DNA of 64,000 nucleotides. Source: Sulfurimonas sp. Its GTDB lineage: Bacteria > Campylobacterota > Campylobacteria > Campylobacterales > Sulfurimonadaceae. The DNA lies in NCBI GenBank assembly GCA_021648285.1, contig JAKITC010000005.1:26460-90459 (forward strand), written 5' to 3'. Below the pieces are notes generated by a model, which was given only the letters and a program-made list of their open reading frames with translations, had not been told where the DNA came from and searched no databases. The position numbers were made by a program, and so were the translations under genes. Shown here one piece after another: positions 44,265 through 53,229 of this stretch (positions within the stretch are counted from its first letter, which is position 1; the number at the start of each line of letters is the position of its first letter).

Positions 44265-44941
44265 ATTCTCATCCTATCCATTAAAATAGCTCCGGCCACA
44301 CTAACATTTAAAGAGTCAAATTCATGTGACATTTTTATACTGACAATCTCATCTAGTTTTGAACTCACCCTTGAACTAAGACCTTCGCCTTCACTTCCAA
44401 GAAATAGAGCTCTTTTTTGTTTGACTTTAACATTTCGTATATCTGTACCGCCCATGTCAGCTCCATAGGTACAATAACCTGAAGTTTTTAGGTCATTCAT
44501 CACATTATGAATATTATTTTCTATTGCGAATGGCATATCATACAGAGCACCTGTGCTTGTACGTAAAATACCTTCAAATGGAAGTTGTTTGACTCCACAT
44601 GCAACGATAGCATCAACACCTAAAGCATAAGCAGTTCTAACGATTGCACCAATATTTCCTATATCGGTCAACCCTGATAAAACAAGCACAAAATCACAAT
44701 TCAAAAATGATTGGTAATCATATAGTTTAAAGTCATCTACCTCTGCTAAAATACCTTGATGAGAGGCATTTTTACACATTTTTCCCGCTGCATCAGAAGG
44801 GATTCTTTTAATTTCAAAATCCATCTTCATAAGCATAGAGTACTCTTTTTTATCTATCTCTTTGGCTAGGTATAGAGTCTTTATTCTCTGGGAGTGGTTC
44901 TTAACAATATAATTGATTGGTTGTTTTGCATAAATTAACAT
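44261..44941 (-). CDS. SpoU/TrmH-family RNA 2'-O-ribose methyltransferase (RlmB-like)
   Basis: 226 residues, SPOUT fold. Motif 1 is LSGLTDIGNIGAIVRTAYALGVD, motif 2 LFLGSEGEGLSS and motif 3 IKMSHEFDSLNVSVAGAILM. These match RlmB, which methylates G2251 of 23S rRNA, though TrmH-type tRNA targets cannot be excluded. The N-terminal RNA-binding part (about 1-70) is present. It heads the operon that includes the RodZ-like gene. Confidence 0.92.
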   Translation of the reverse strand: MLIYAKQPINYIVKNHSQRIKTLYLAKEIDKKEYSMLMKMDFEIKRIPSDAAGKMCKNASHQGILAEVDDFKLYDYQSFLNCDFVLVLSGLTDIGNIGAIVRTAYALGVDAIVACGVKQLPFEGILRTSTGALYDMPFAIENNIHNVMNDLKTSGYCTYGADMGGTDIRNVKVKQKRALFLGSEGEGLSSRVSSKLDEIVSIKMSHEFDSLNVSVAGAILMDRMRI

Positions 44942-44991
44942 AGGACATTCTACCTAAAAAAAATAAAAAAATTAGTTTTAGAATGATTTTA

Positions 44992-45807
44992 TTATAAATT
45001 TAGTAGTCTTTGATAACAAGCTTTTGTATTTTCACCTGTTATCTTACTTATAAGTTTTGCCTGAATCTTTTTAGGCAAGTCTAGTTCTAAGATATCGTTT
45101 TGACTCACCGCACTACTGTTTTGTGCTGCCGAAGCCTCAATGATGACGACCCATTCACCTCTAAAATTATTCTCCAATTTAAGAAGGCACTCTTCAGCCG
45201 TACCAAAGAGATACCTCTGAAATTTTTTAGTAAGCTCTTTTGCTAAAAAGATTTTTCGTTCACTATCTTCTTTAGAGAGTTCGTTTAAAAACTTCTCCAA
45301 CCTATGCGGTGATTCATAAACAATTGTTGTAAAGCCACTATTTAGAGCTCCTTGGAGTGAAGCCGCTCTATCCTTGCCTTTATGGGGTAAAAATCCCCAA
45401 AACAGCATCTTTGTCTCAACAAATCCACTGGCAACAAATGCTGTAAGAAGCGCATTGGCACCCGGTAAGATATCATACTCTATTTCATTATCTTGGGCAT
45501 AACGCACTAGTACCTGTCCAGGATCACTGATGCCAGGCATACCAGCATCACTAACGTAAATAACATTTTGCTCAAAAAAAGATGGTTCTAATTTTTCAAT
45601 AAAATCTTTTTCGTTATGTGAATGAAGTGAGATAAAATTTTGATTCTCTTTAAAAGAAGTGTCGTATCGCTCTTTTAAAATATGAATGAGCTTTTTTGTT
45701 ACGCGAGTATCTTCGCAAAGGAGTGTATCAGCTTCACTTAAAGCTTCAATAGCTCTAAGTGAAATATCGCCAATGTTACCAATCGGCGTGGGTACTAATT
45801 TTAACAT
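44992..45807 (-). CDS. rsmI: 16S rRNA 2'-O-methyltransferase RsmI
   Basis: 271 residues with the tetrapyrrole-methylase fold: LVPTPIGNIGDISLRAIEAL at the N-terminus, EDTRVTKKLI, SLHSHNE, YVSDAGMPGISDPGQVLV and YESPHRLEKFL. It methylates the ribose of C1402 in 16S rRNA. A 9-bp hairpin and rpmE lie upstream on the same strand. Confidence 0.96.
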   Translation of the reverse strand: MLKLVPTPIGNIGDISLRAIEALSEADTLLCEDTRVTKKLIHILKERYDTSFKENQNFISLHSHNEKDFIEKLEPSFFEQNVIYVSDAGMPGISDPGQVLVRYAQDNEIEYDILPGANALLTAFVASGFVETKMLFWGFLPHKGKDRAASLQGALNSGFTTIVYESPHRLEKFLNELSKEDSERKIFLAKELTKKFQRYLFGTAEECLLKLENNFRGEWVVIIEASAAQNSSAVSQNDILELDLPKKIQAKLISKITGENTKACYQRLLNL

Positions 45808-45813
45808 TTCTCA

Positions 45814-45839
45814 CATAATCTGAATAAGTCCAGATTATG
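45814..45839. promoter_or_regulatory. perfect 9-bp hairpin upstream of rsmI
   Basis: CATAATCTG at 45814-45822 and CAGATTATG at 45831-45839 form a perfect stem with an eight-base loop. It lies between rpmE and rsmI, immediately upstream of the rsmI start. No T-run follows on the minus strand. It may mark the rpmE transcript end or affect rsmI translation. Confidence 0.5.
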
Positions 45840-45918
45840 TTCAGTCACAAAACGTTTCCGTTTCTTTAGAAAAGCTTCGCCTTTGGCGAGAAAGGTCATA
45901 ATAGTATCTTAAATCTTA

Positions 45919-46119
45919 CTATTTTTTAGCGTAACGTGCGTTAAATTTCTCGATACGACCTGCTGTATCTACCATACGCTCAGAACCTGTAAAGAATGGG
46001 TGACACTCATTACAGATGTCAATACTTAGTGTCTCTTTAGCAGCTTTATTTTCAAAGCTGTTTCCACATGCACATGTTACAGTACAAGTTACAAAGTTAG
46101 GGTGAAGATCTTTTTTCAT
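45919..46119 (-). CDS. rpmE: ribosomal protein L31 (zinc-binding type)
   Basis: 66 residues. The L31 pattern is complete: [22 protein letters not shown], then [26 protein letters not shown]. The cysteines (CAC and CNEC) form the zinc site of the C+ form of L31. CNECH mimics a haem motif, but there is no signal peptide. A component of the large ribosomal subunit. Confidence 0.97.
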   Translation of the reverse strand: MKKDLHPNFVTCTVTCACGNSFENKAAKETLSIDICNECHPFFTGSERMVDTAGRIEKFNARYAKK

Positions 46120-46169
46120 TTTTTTGCCTTTTGATACTCGTCTCGGTGCGAATATCTATATATTTTTTT

Positions 46170-46189
46170 AATCCGTATGGGTGCGGATT
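46170..46189. promoter_or_regulatory. hairpin between the HD-GYP gene and rpmE
   Basis: AATCCG at 46170-46175 and CGGATT at 46184-46189 form a six-base stem with an eight-base loop; T-runs flank it on the plus strand. It lies about 50 bases upstream of rpmE and just beyond the HD-GYP stop. It could end the HD-GYP transcript or be part of an rpmE leader. Confidence 0.45.
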
Positions 46190-46250
46190 TTTTGGAACTG
46201 AAATTATATCTGAATTTATTTTATTTATCAAATAATAAAAACTACAAAAT

Positions 46251-47762
46251 TTAATCGTCTTTAAATTTATTTCTAATAGCTAAAAATTTATCCAGATGTT
46301 CAAAGAATATATCTATAAGAACAGGATCAAAATGCTTGCCTCTCTCTTCTTTAAAAAATTCAAATATACGTTCATCATCCCATGCTTTTTTATAAACTCT
46401 ATCGCTGCCTAGAGCATCAAAAACATCAGCTAAAGCGGTAATACGACCATAAATATGTATATCTTCTCCTGAGAGACCATTTGGATATCCTGATCCATCC
46501 CATTTTTCATGATGTTCATTGGCAACAATAGCTGCAGTTTTAAGCAGTGGTCTATCTGAATGCTTCAACATGTCATAACCCAATACAGCATGTTTTTGCA
46601 TTATCACATATTCTTCCTCTGTAAAATGTGCCGGTTTATTTAGTACAGCATCAGGTATTGCTATTTTGCCAATATCATGCATAGGGGAGGCCTGTTTCAA
46701 CATTTCAGCTTCCTCATTCGACAAACCGTATGAGAGTGCCAATAGTTTTGAATATTCAGCGACTCTTTTAACATGATTTCCAGTCTCTTTTGATCTGCTC
46801 TCACCAATTGCACCCATGGTAAAAACAACTTCCCTTTGAGTCTCTTCTATCTCTTTATTTAGTAAGCTATTTTCTTTAAGTGCATGGTCAATTCCATATA
46901 GCATTTGATCAAATGCCTCAGCTAGCTTACCAATCTCATCTTCGCCCTTAATTAAAATGCGTTGAGAATAATCTTGCGTTTTGGTTATCTCTTTTGCAAC
47001 AGAAGATAATTTTAAAACAGGTTTTATTAGCATATCTATCAAGTACAGTGCAACCGCTCCGATTACCAGAACACCAAATATAAGTGCAATAACGAACCAT
47101 TTTTCATATTTTTTTAATACATCTAGAAATAGATCTTGGTTCTGTTCTAAAACAATTTCTATATTTTTCTTTGTTTTTAATGGCTCACTTACATGTATCT
47201 CATGTTCAAAACTGTCAGTTTTATATAATATTTTTGTTTTATCTAAAATTATATAATAGTGTCTATCTTTAGAATTATCAAAAAAATTTGTTATATTCTT
47301 CAAAGAGAACTCTAAAGTTAGTGTTCCGATAATGGACTCATCATATGGTGATTTTATGTCAACTAAAAATAGTGGGGAACTCTTAGGAGTTTTAAGAATC
47401 ATATTGGCATCACTCGACGCCAATATTTTGCCTGATTTATCTGTAAGATGAAAATTCCCATCAAGATTTAATTCTCGTTTTTTATCTTCTAGAAGGTTAG
47501 ATATACGACGATCTACATCTTTTGAAAATATATCATTCATAACATCTAAATGACCTATAAACTCCATATCTCGTTGAAGTGTAGTCAGATACTGCTCTAT
47601 CCTCTGAACACTCACGGAGAGTTGTCTCTTCATCTCTTGCTGAGTATTGTCAAAATACTTATCGCGAAGGAAATTACCGGAATATATCATTATTAAGATA
47701 TATGGGGTAAGACTTACTAAAAAGATAATTGCAATAATCTTAATTCTAAAACTCAAAAACAA
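46251..47762 (-). CDS. membrane sensor with HAMP and HD-GYP output
   Basis: 503 residues: a transmembrane helix (about 5-25), a periplasmic sensing domain (about 30-215), a second helix (about 220-242), HAMP (about 245-295), a coiled segment, and an HD-GYP domain (about 310-495). The HD-GYP domain has HDIGKIAIPDAVLNK and NEHHEKWDGSGYPNGLSG. HD-GYP domains hydrolyse cyclic di-GMP. The sensing domain looks Cache-like. It overlaps by 17 bases a PstS-like periplasmic protein gene upstream, whose product probably delivers the signal. Confidence 0.92.
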   Translation of the reverse strand: MFLSFRIKIIAIIFLVSLTPYILIMIYSGNFLRDKYFDNTQQEMKRQLSVSVQRIEQYLTTLQRDMEFIGHLDVMNDIFSKDVDRRISNLLEDKKRELNLDGNFHLTDKSGKILASSDANMILKTPKSSPLFLVDIKSPYDESIIGTLTLEFSLKNITNFFDNSKDRHYYIILDKTKILYKTDSFEHEIHVSEPLKTKKNIEIVLEQNQDLFLDVLKKYEKWFVIALIFGVLVIGAVALYLIDMLIKPVLKLSSVAKEITKTQDYSQRILIKGEDEIGKLAEAFDQMLYGIDHALKENSLLNKEIEETQREVVFTMGAIGESRSKETGNHVKRVAEYSKLLALSYGLSNEEAEMLKQASPMHDIGKIAIPDAVLNKPAHFTEEEYVIMQKHAVLGYDMLKHSDRPLLKTAAIVANEHHEKWDGSGYPNGLSGEDIHIYGRITALADVFDALGSDRVYKKAWDDERIFEFFKEERGKHFDPVLIDIFFEHLDKFLAIRNKFKDD

Positions 47763-48147
47763 TCCTTAAATCAGAATCTGTTGATGATATTGGAAGATAG
47801 CCTACTGCACCGCTGACATTTTTTATAAAAAGCTTCATAGAGCTGTGTGATGACTGTATAATAGGTGGTCTAACACCTTGAAAGTGTTGTTTAACCCAGT
47901 ATTTGCTTAACTTATCTCTATTAATTTTTAAAATTTTTTTTTCAAAAATATCCCTTAATTTTGAAGTTGAGGGCATATTGACAGAAACAACCTTTTGAGT
48001 ATCAATAAAATGCCTCTTCATAACAAATATATCTCTTATCTGCTTTTGTGACAAACTTGAAATACTGCTATCATTGTTGACTACAACAGCGTACTCTGCC
48101 GATAATAATGAGATATTTAATAGCAAAATCAATAGTAGAGTCTTCAT
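47746..48147 (-). CDS. PstS/phosphate-ABC-like periplasmic binding protein
   Basis: 133 residues with a signal peptide (about 1-17). The pattern LSQKQIRDIFVMKRHFI, then FIKNVSGAVGYLPIS, is that of short PstS-like (PBP-like) domains; the ligand is unknown. It overlaps the HD-GYP sensor gene, so it is likely its soluble input module. Its ATG overlaps the stop of an upstream mini-frame (TAATG), which suggests coupling. Confidence 0.82.
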   Translation of the reverse strand: MKTLLLILLLNISLLSAEYAVVVNNDSSISSLSQKQIRDIFVMKRHFIDTQKVVSVNMPSTSKLRDIFEKKILKINRDKLSKYWVKQHFQGVRPPIIQSSHSSMKLFIKNVSGAVGYLPISSTDSDLRIVFEF

Positions 48148-48227
48148 TAAAACAACACCGAAAATGAGACCTCATCTGCTCTTAAAAAAACAGTAAACAA
48201 AAGAAAGAAAGAAATAAGAAATTTCAC
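48147..48227 (-). CDS. 26-residue signal-peptide mini-ORF, possibly a deleted porin
   Basis: A GTG start with AGGA at good spacing gives (M)KFLISFFLLFTVFLRADEVSFSVLF and a stop that overlaps the next ATG. It is a complete signal peptide followed by only nine residues ending in Phe, as in a last beta-strand. This may be an outer-membrane protein gene that lost its middle by in-frame deletion, or a short leader peptide. It is too short to judge further. Confidence 0.4.
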   Translation of the reverse strand: MKFLISFFLLFTVFLRADEVSFSVLF

Positions 48228-48288
48228 GATGATTCCTGTGCAGTATTAATATACGTAATTGTAACCGAATATCATAAACACACTGTGT

Positions 48289-48960
48289 TTAGAGCAGGAT
48301 CTTGCTAGCCACTGCCATCACAGCACTCTCCGAGCGGAGAATCATTGGAGTATCTAGTCTAAAAACTTCTAAACTTGACAAGAGTTTTTTTCATCAGCTG
48401 AGAAACCACCCTCACAACCAATCAATACAGTCTCAAAATCAGAACTGTTTTCTAAAGTTGTATCGCAAAAATCAAATACCTTTGTCTTAGGAAACTCTTC
48501 TATAAAATCTTTTATACTTTTATACATGTCAAACTCTAAAAATGAGTTTCTTCCACTTTGCTGCATCGAGACTTCAATGATCCTATTAAATCTTTTAAAA
48601 TCAATTTTAAAGTTTTTCTGGCCTCTATCACAAGATATAAAAGAGATCTTTTCAACTCCTATCTCACATAGTAACGGAAGGACTTTTTCTATTGATTTTG
48701 GGTCTATAGCGCACCAAGCTACATGTAGAGTTTTTTTACTTTTCACTTCGTTATATTAAAGAGAGCTCTAGGCTTCTTGGTTCTACGTCTACAACTCTGT
48801 AACTGTGCAGTGTTTTAACATCTTCTCGTGAGCGAATGCTAATCTCATCGCCCTCTACATATCGTCTTACTTTAACCAGATATTTATACAAATCATCTCT
48901 TACATGTAGAGTCTCTTTGCCTGCCTCATCATCAAAGATATATATCAAATCCACATCCAA
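48289..48960 (-). pseudogene. rsmE: 16S rRNA m3U1498 methyltransferase RsmE, broken by frameshifts
   Basis: The N-terminal piece (48751-48960) has KYLVKVRRYVEGDEI and SLELSLI. It breaks near 48755, where the frame shifts into a second piece (48369-48746) with AWCAIDPKSIEKVLPLLCEIGVEKI and IGCEGGFSADEK. That piece breaks again near 48375-48385. The last part (LRSESAVMAVASKILL, ending at 48289) needs one more shift near 48362. All RsmE motifs are present in order, so decay is recent or the breaks are consensus errors. The overall extent matches a 220-residue RsmE. Confidence 0.88.
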
Positions 48961-49361
48961 AAAGATATTGAAAGTATTACAAAGATTTCAATGGCAAAAA
49001 TTTTAAAAGTATATACTTTATATTTTTTTAAAACACCTTCCTCTTTTTTATTTATATATTTTAGTTTTGAGCTTCTTTTAACTTCTAAAAATATAAATAT
49101 TACTGCGAAGATTATCATAGCGATATTTGGTATTGTAAAATCTAAATGTTTTGCCGCCATCATAATAACACCGGTGAAGATAATAGCACCAATAGTTGTT
49201 AAACCGATTGGCATCCAAATTCTCATTACTCTTGTGTATTTGCTTATATCTTTTGCACTAAAAAGCACTAAAATATTAACCAAGATCACACCTAAAACAG
49301 CCATAACACCATAGTTATGTGCTACAATACTCATATCATACATTTCATTAATAGCATTCAT
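48945..49361 (-). CDS. hypothetical membrane protein
   Basis: 138 residues with four predicted transmembrane helices (about 15-35, 47-68, 77-95, 118-137). A short charged loop (VKRSSKLKYINKKEEGVLKKYK) sits between the third and fourth. No conserved motif is recognised. It is a small integral membrane protein of unknown role that overlaps the rsmE start by 16 bases and is divergent from moeA. Confidence 0.8.
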   Translation of the reverse strand: MNAINEMYDMSIVAHNYGVMAVLGVILVNILVLFSAKDISKYTRVMRIWMPIGLTTIGAIIFTGVIMMAAKHLDFTIPNIAMIIFAVIFIFLEVKRSSKLKYINKKEEGVLKKYKVYTFKIFAIEIFVILSISFWMWI

Positions 49362-49399
49362 AATGAAATTCTACTATAATTTTTGCTAAAAGGCGTTAA

Positions 49400-50656
49400 A
49401 TGGCTGTAACTATTGAACAAGCACTAAAATTTATTTATGAAAACACTGAAAAAAAATCTCTAAAAATACTACCGATAGAGTCAGCATTAGGAATGGTTTT
49501 AGCAGAGGATATTATTGCTTCGCATAACCTGCCGCCATATGACAACTCTGCAATGGACGGATATGCTGTAAAACTAAGTGGAGCCGGCAAACTTGTAAAT
49601 GTAACTCATACCATTTTTGCAGGTGATGATTCAAAGGAAGTACTAGAGTGTGGATTTGGTATAAAGATAATGACGGGAGCAAAGATTCCAAATGGCTGCG
49701 AATGTATAGTTCCCATAGAGGATGTAACTTTAAACAACTCCGGTGAATCTACTCAAGGTACAGAAGTCAACATCATCTTACCCGATAACCTTGAAAAAAA
49801 TAGACATATTCGTTTTTGTGGCGAAGATATTAAAAACGGAGATCATCTTCTAAGTGATGGTGAAAAACTTCATGCTCACCATATTACTCTTTTGGCATCA
49901 CAGGGTGTTAGCCACGTAAAAGTGTATAAAAAGCCAAAGATTGCCATTTTTGCTTCCGGAAACGAACTTAAGATGCATTTTGAAAATGTTACAGACTATC
50001 AACTCTACAATACTAATACACCAACTTTTTTCTCAAGAGCATTAGAACTCGGATGCGAGGTTGATTTTATAGGAACGGCTCATGACTCACTTGAAGATAT
50101 ACATGTTCATATAAAAAGTGCACTAGATAGTGACCTGATCATAACATCTGGTGGAGTCAGTGTTGGTGATGCTGATTTTACAAAAGAGGCATTTGGGGCT
50201 TTTGGATGTGAAACATTTTTTGACAAAGTAGAGATAAAACCGGGAAAACCTACAACTTTTGGAAAAATCAGAGATACTTTAGTTCTAAACCTTCCAGGAA
50301 ATCCTCTCGCAGCAGCACTAAATTTTGAGCTGTTTGGACAGAGTATAATACTTGCACTAAGCGGTAATAAATCTAAATATTTAAAAGCTATTCACACAAA
50401 AATGGGAAGTGACCATAAATTAAAATTTGGAAGAAGAACTTTAGTCCCAGGTTTTTTTGATGGATCTTCTTTTGAACCATATGAAAAATTTGCACCTGGA
50501 ATGATCTCTCCATTGGCAACTTCAAACTCTTATATTATTATTGATGAGAATTGCGGTCTTTTAACAAAAGGAAGTGATATAAAAATCATTCCGACAAGGT
50601 TTAGTTTTAACAGTGAGACTATGCTCGATTTAATTAGTTGCACTCAAGAGACTTAA
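49400..50656 (+). CDS. moeA: molybdopterin molybdotransferase MoeA
   Basis: 418 residues. Landmarks are DNSAMDGYAV, MTGAKIPNGCECIVPIEDV, DLIITSGGVSVGDADF and LPGNPLAAALNFELF. It inserts molybdate into adenylylated molybdopterin, the last step of Moco synthesis. It supports the formate-dehydrogenase-like enzyme in this window and other molybdoenzymes. Its 3' end overlaps that of queD by four bases (convergent). Confidence 0.96.
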   Translation: MAVTIEQALKFIYENTEKKSLKILPIESALGMVLAEDIIASHNLPPYDNSAMDGYAVKLSGAGKLVNVTHTIFAGDDSKEVLECGFGIKIMTGAKIPNGCECIVPIEDVTLNNSGESTQGTEVNIILPDNLEKNRHIRFCGEDIKNGDHLLSDGEKLHAHHITLLASQGVSHVKVYKKPKIAIFASGNELKMHFENVTDYQLYNTNTPTFFSRALELGCEVDFIGTAHDSLEDIHVHIKSALDSDLIITSGGVSVGDADFTKEAFGAFGCETFFDKVEIKPGKPTTFGKIRDTLVLNLPGNPLAAALNFELFGQSIILALSGNKSKYLKAIHTKMGSDHKLKFGRRTLVPGFFDGSSFEPYEKFAPGMISPLATSNSYIIIDENCGLLTKGSDIKIIPTRFSFNSETMLDLISCTQET

Positions 50657-51234
50657 ACACTTTGAGGGTTTAAAAAACTCTCTCCTCGTTTTACTTTCTC
50701 CCATAGTTGGCTGTCACTCCAGCTATTTTTAACTTCATCACTAAATACAATCTCATCTAGATTAATCTCACCCATAGTTTTAGAATAAGCATCTTCATTA
50801 AAAGCTTGTGCATAACCCGTATCCGTCTCGTGGACTATAACACTATTAAGCTTTACCTCTTTCTCACCATTTACACTTGATGTAAGCTTTAAAAGTTTGT
50901 CTATCATTAAAAATATTACACGCGAAAACTGTTCACATGAGGGAGATACCGGAAGCTCTATCCATCTCCCAGAGTGCTTTTTCATATCTTCGATATACTC
51001 TTTGTCATCACTATTCCAAAGTGTTACACCATGGTCAAAACCGTCAATCAGAGCCTTCATATTTTGCTTCATCAATCCAAAGTCATAAATCATCTGTCCA
51101 TTATCTAAAAAATTGGACTCAAAGAGAAGCTCTACTTTGTATGAGTGTCCGTGAAGTGAACTTCTGCATTTAGCACTGGAACATCCTCTAACTATGTGAG
51201 CATTTTCAAATTTAAAAAGTTTTCGTATTATCAT
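50653..51234 (-). CDS. queD: 6-carboxytetrahydropterin synthase QueD
   Basis: 193 residues of the PTPS/QueD family. KFENAHIVRG, CRSSLHGHSYKVELLF with zinc His ligands, and PSCEQFSRVIFLMI are clear. It converts dihydroneopterin triphosphate to carboxytetrahydropterin in queuosine synthesis. It is longer than the ~120-residue minimal QueD, having inserts and a C-terminal extension. queE lies 12 bases upstream in the same operon. Confidence 0.92.
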   Translation of the reverse strand: MIIRKLFKFENAHIVRGCSSAKCRSSLHGHSYKVELLFESNFLDNGQMIYDFGLMKQNMKALIDGFDHGVTLWNSDDKEYIEDMKKHSGRWIELPVSPSCEQFSRVIFLMIDKLLKLTSSVNGEKEVKLNSVIVHETDTGYAQAFNEDAYSKTMGEINLDEIVFSDEVKNSWSDSQLWEKVKRGESFLNPQSV

Positions 51235-51246
51235 CTTTTAAACATC

Positions 51247-52005
51247 CTATACACCCTTATTTTGATCCCATATTCGTATATGAAGTCTGTCACTGAAATT
51301 ATAGCCTTTTACTTTACAAAACTCTATCAATGGCTCTGTATTTGCCTCAACCTCTTCTTTAGTTCCGCCAAGTGGCATACAGTAAACTAATGTTGTTGGC
51401 GAGTGCATAGTAACACTTGATATTTCTTCTTCCAGTCCAAGAGTAATCGACTCTGTATCAATAGAAAACTTGAAAAATGCCTCTTTAGCATTTGATGCAA
51501 TAGAGTAAATGACATCACCTCTGACTCTTTTATTTAAAGGTTCAGCAGAGTTTGAAAGTTTTACCGACAAAGCAAATATACACTCTTTATACACTGGGTA
51601 TTTTTCAAAATCTACATGTAAAGAAGCATTTGTCTCAAATGTTATCTTATGTCCATCAGCATGTAAGGTCTTGAGAAACTCAATAAATATTGGTTCATTT
51701 GCATATATCAAAGGTTCTCCACCTGTTAATACAATATCTACATGTGGAGGCAAATCATACTGATTTAAAACAAGTAAGAGTTCATTAGCACTATTTATTG
51801 GTATCCAGTTTTTTGAGAAGTGTTCTTTATTCACAGCGTAAACCGTATCACAACCTAAGACTTTTGCACCATCTGAAGCAACTTCCTCACAGCCAAAACC
51901 CTCGCATTTCATATTGCATCCGCCAAAACGGAAGAAGAGTGACGGCACACCCGTATATCTGCCTTCACCTTGTATAGAGTAAAAATGTTCAACTAGATAC
52001 AACAC
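51247..52005 (-). CDS. queE: 7-carboxy-7-deazaguanine synthase QueE (radical SAM)
   Basis: 252 residues. The start EHFYSIQGEGRYTGVPSLFFRFGGC is typical of QueE. The iron-sulfur region is CNMKCEGFGC (CX3CX4C), and another Cys lies in GCDT, so the usual CX3CX2C is replaced by a form with a ~17-residue insert. VLTGGEPLI is the SAM-binding GGE motif. It makes CDG, a queuosine precursor, from carboxytetrahydropterin. It forms an operon with queD. Confidence 0.92.
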   Translation of the reverse strand: MLYLVEHFYSIQGEGRYTGVPSLFFRFGGCNMKCEGFGCEEVASDGAKVLGCDTVYAVNKEHFSKNWIPINSANELLLVLNQYDLPPHVDIVLTGGEPLIYANEPIFIEFLKTLHADGHKITFETNASLHVDFEKYPVYKECIFALSVKLSNSAEPLNKRVRGDVIYSIASNAKEAFFKFSIDTESITLGLEEEISSVTMHSPTTLVYCMPLGGTKEEVEANTEPLIEFCKVKGYNFSDRLHIRIWDQNKGV

Positions 52006-52019
52006 TTAATTTAACTCTA

Positions 52020-52085
52020 GTTCCCAAGCTAAAGCTTGGGAATTTATACTAATATATGCGTTCCCAAGTAGAACTTGGGAACGAG
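52020..52085. repeat. palindromic repeat pair (GTTCCCAAG type)
   Basis: Two hairpins lie back to back: GTTCCCAAGCT...AGCTTGGGAA at 52020-52042 and CGTTCCCAAGT...ACTTGGGAACG at 52059-52083. Both share the TTCCCAAG arm. They are REP-like intergenic elements between queE and moaA and may end transcription there. Confidence 0.75.
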
Positions 52086-52101
52086 GTTGACTAAACAAAA
52101 C

Positions 52102-53067
52102 TCATCCCCCTGTCTCATAAAAAGCACGAGATGAACTCTCACCATCTTCCCCGCCCCAACGATTTTTCTCTGGTTTAGTTCTTACTACTTCTCTTAGAAC
52201 TTCTGCCGCAGCTTTAATATCACCTGCTTTAATAGCCTTGCCGATATTTAGTGCTTCATCAAAGTATAGACATGGGATTAGATTGCCTTCTGCAGTTAGT
52301 CTGATGCGATTACACTGTTTACAAAAGTCGTCTTCATAAGGCTCAATCAGACCAAATCTATAGCCATCTGTCATGCGAAAGTAGTGTGAAGGCGATGAAC
52401 CGTCAAAACCTTCATCTTCAAACTCGTAGTGCTCTCTAAGCAGTCCTAAAAGCTCATCTGATTTCAGACCGCTTATCTCTTTGGCAGCAAACTGATTCTC
52501 CATATACTCTATAAAGCGTATTGACATGTCGCGCTCTTTACAGTACTCTAAAACATCTACAATCTCGTCTGCATTCACATTTTTCATAGGAACCATATTT
52601 ACTTTGACTTTAAGACCAACTCTTCGTGCCTCATCAACACCCTCCAAGACATTTTTTAAAACATCTTTTCCTGCGATTTTCTGAGCAACCTCTGGTTTAA
52701 GGGTATCTATACTTACATTTATGCGTTTTAGTCCTGCATCTTTAAGTTTTTGTGCTGTACCTTTAAGTAAAAAAGCATTTGTAGTCATAGCAAGATCTAC
52801 AGTTGGTTTATAATCATAAATCATCTTAATGAAGATATCTAAACCTTCTCGCAGCAGTGGTTCTCCGCCTGTTATACGAATTTTATTCACACCTTCATCT
52901 ATGGCTATCTTCATAAATTCAAACAACTCTTCAAAAGAGAGTAGATTCTCTTTGGGAACCCACGAGAAAGGTTTTTCTGGCATACAGTATTGACATCTGA
53001 AGTTACAGCGCTCCGTTACAGAGACACGCAGATAATCAACTACCCTGTCGTAGCTATCAATTAGCAT
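52102..53067 (-). CDS. moaA: GTP 3',8-cyclase MoaA
   Basis: 321 residues from the ATG at 53065-53067 ([19 protein letters not shown]), which has AGGAA upstream. An in-frame ATG at 53085 would extend it through a repeat and is less likely. Radical SAM cysteines are in [10 protein letters not shown]; the second cluster is near the end in [20 protein letters not shown]. The C-terminal GG tail, needed for activity, is present (YETGG). It carries out the first step of molybdenum cofactor synthesis. Confidence 0.96.
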   Translation of the reverse strand: MLIDSYDRVVDYLRVSVTERCNFRCQYCMPEKPFSWVPKENLLSFEELFEFMKIAIDEGVNKIRITGGEPLLREGLDIFIKMIYDYKPTVDLAMTTNAFLLKGTAQKLKDAGLKRINVSIDTLKPEVAQKIAGKDVLKNVLEGVDEARRVGLKVKVNMVPMKNVNADEIVDVLEYCKERDMSIRFIEYMENQFAAKEISGLKSDELLGLLREHYEFEDEGFDGSSPSHYFRMTDGYRFGLIEPYEDDFCKQCNRIRLTAEGNLIPCLYFDEALNIGKAIKAGDIKAAAEVLREVVRTKPEKNRWGGEDGESSSRAFYETGG

Positions 53068-53080
53068 TATATTTGTTCCT

Positions 53081-53106
53081 GTCATTCCAAACTTGATTTG
53101 GAATCT
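53081..53106. repeat. palindromic repeat ATTCCAAA...TTTGGAAT, upstream of moaA
   Basis: An imperfect palindrome with arms ATTCCAAA and TTTGGAAT around CTTGA. It is the inverted orientation of the copies at 55234-55363 and related to those at 59012-59117. Confidence 0.75.
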
Positions 53107-53190
53107 TAATAATATATATAAGTTTATTAGTATTATATCTTTTGGAAGTAAAAGTGAAGTTAAATTTTTTTGAAGTTGTTTAAAGAGGTA

Positions 53191-53219
53191 TTTTCAAGCC
53201 ACATGGCGTGACTTGAAAA
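53191..53219 (-). terminator. terminator-like hairpin after the porin gene
   Basis: TTTTCAAG at 53191-53198 pairs with CTTGAAAA at 53212-53219, with an inner CAC/GTG pair. It lies 11 bases after the porin stop. On the minus strand the stem ends in a short T-stretch (ending AAAATACCTCTTT). It is a likely terminator for a highly expressed gene. Confidence 0.65.
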
Positions 53220-53229
53220 TTATAAAAAT

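Noticed and set aside
45919..46119. CNECH in L31 looks like a haem-binding motif
   Set aside because: The protein is a ribosomal protein without a signal peptide; the cysteines form its zinc site.
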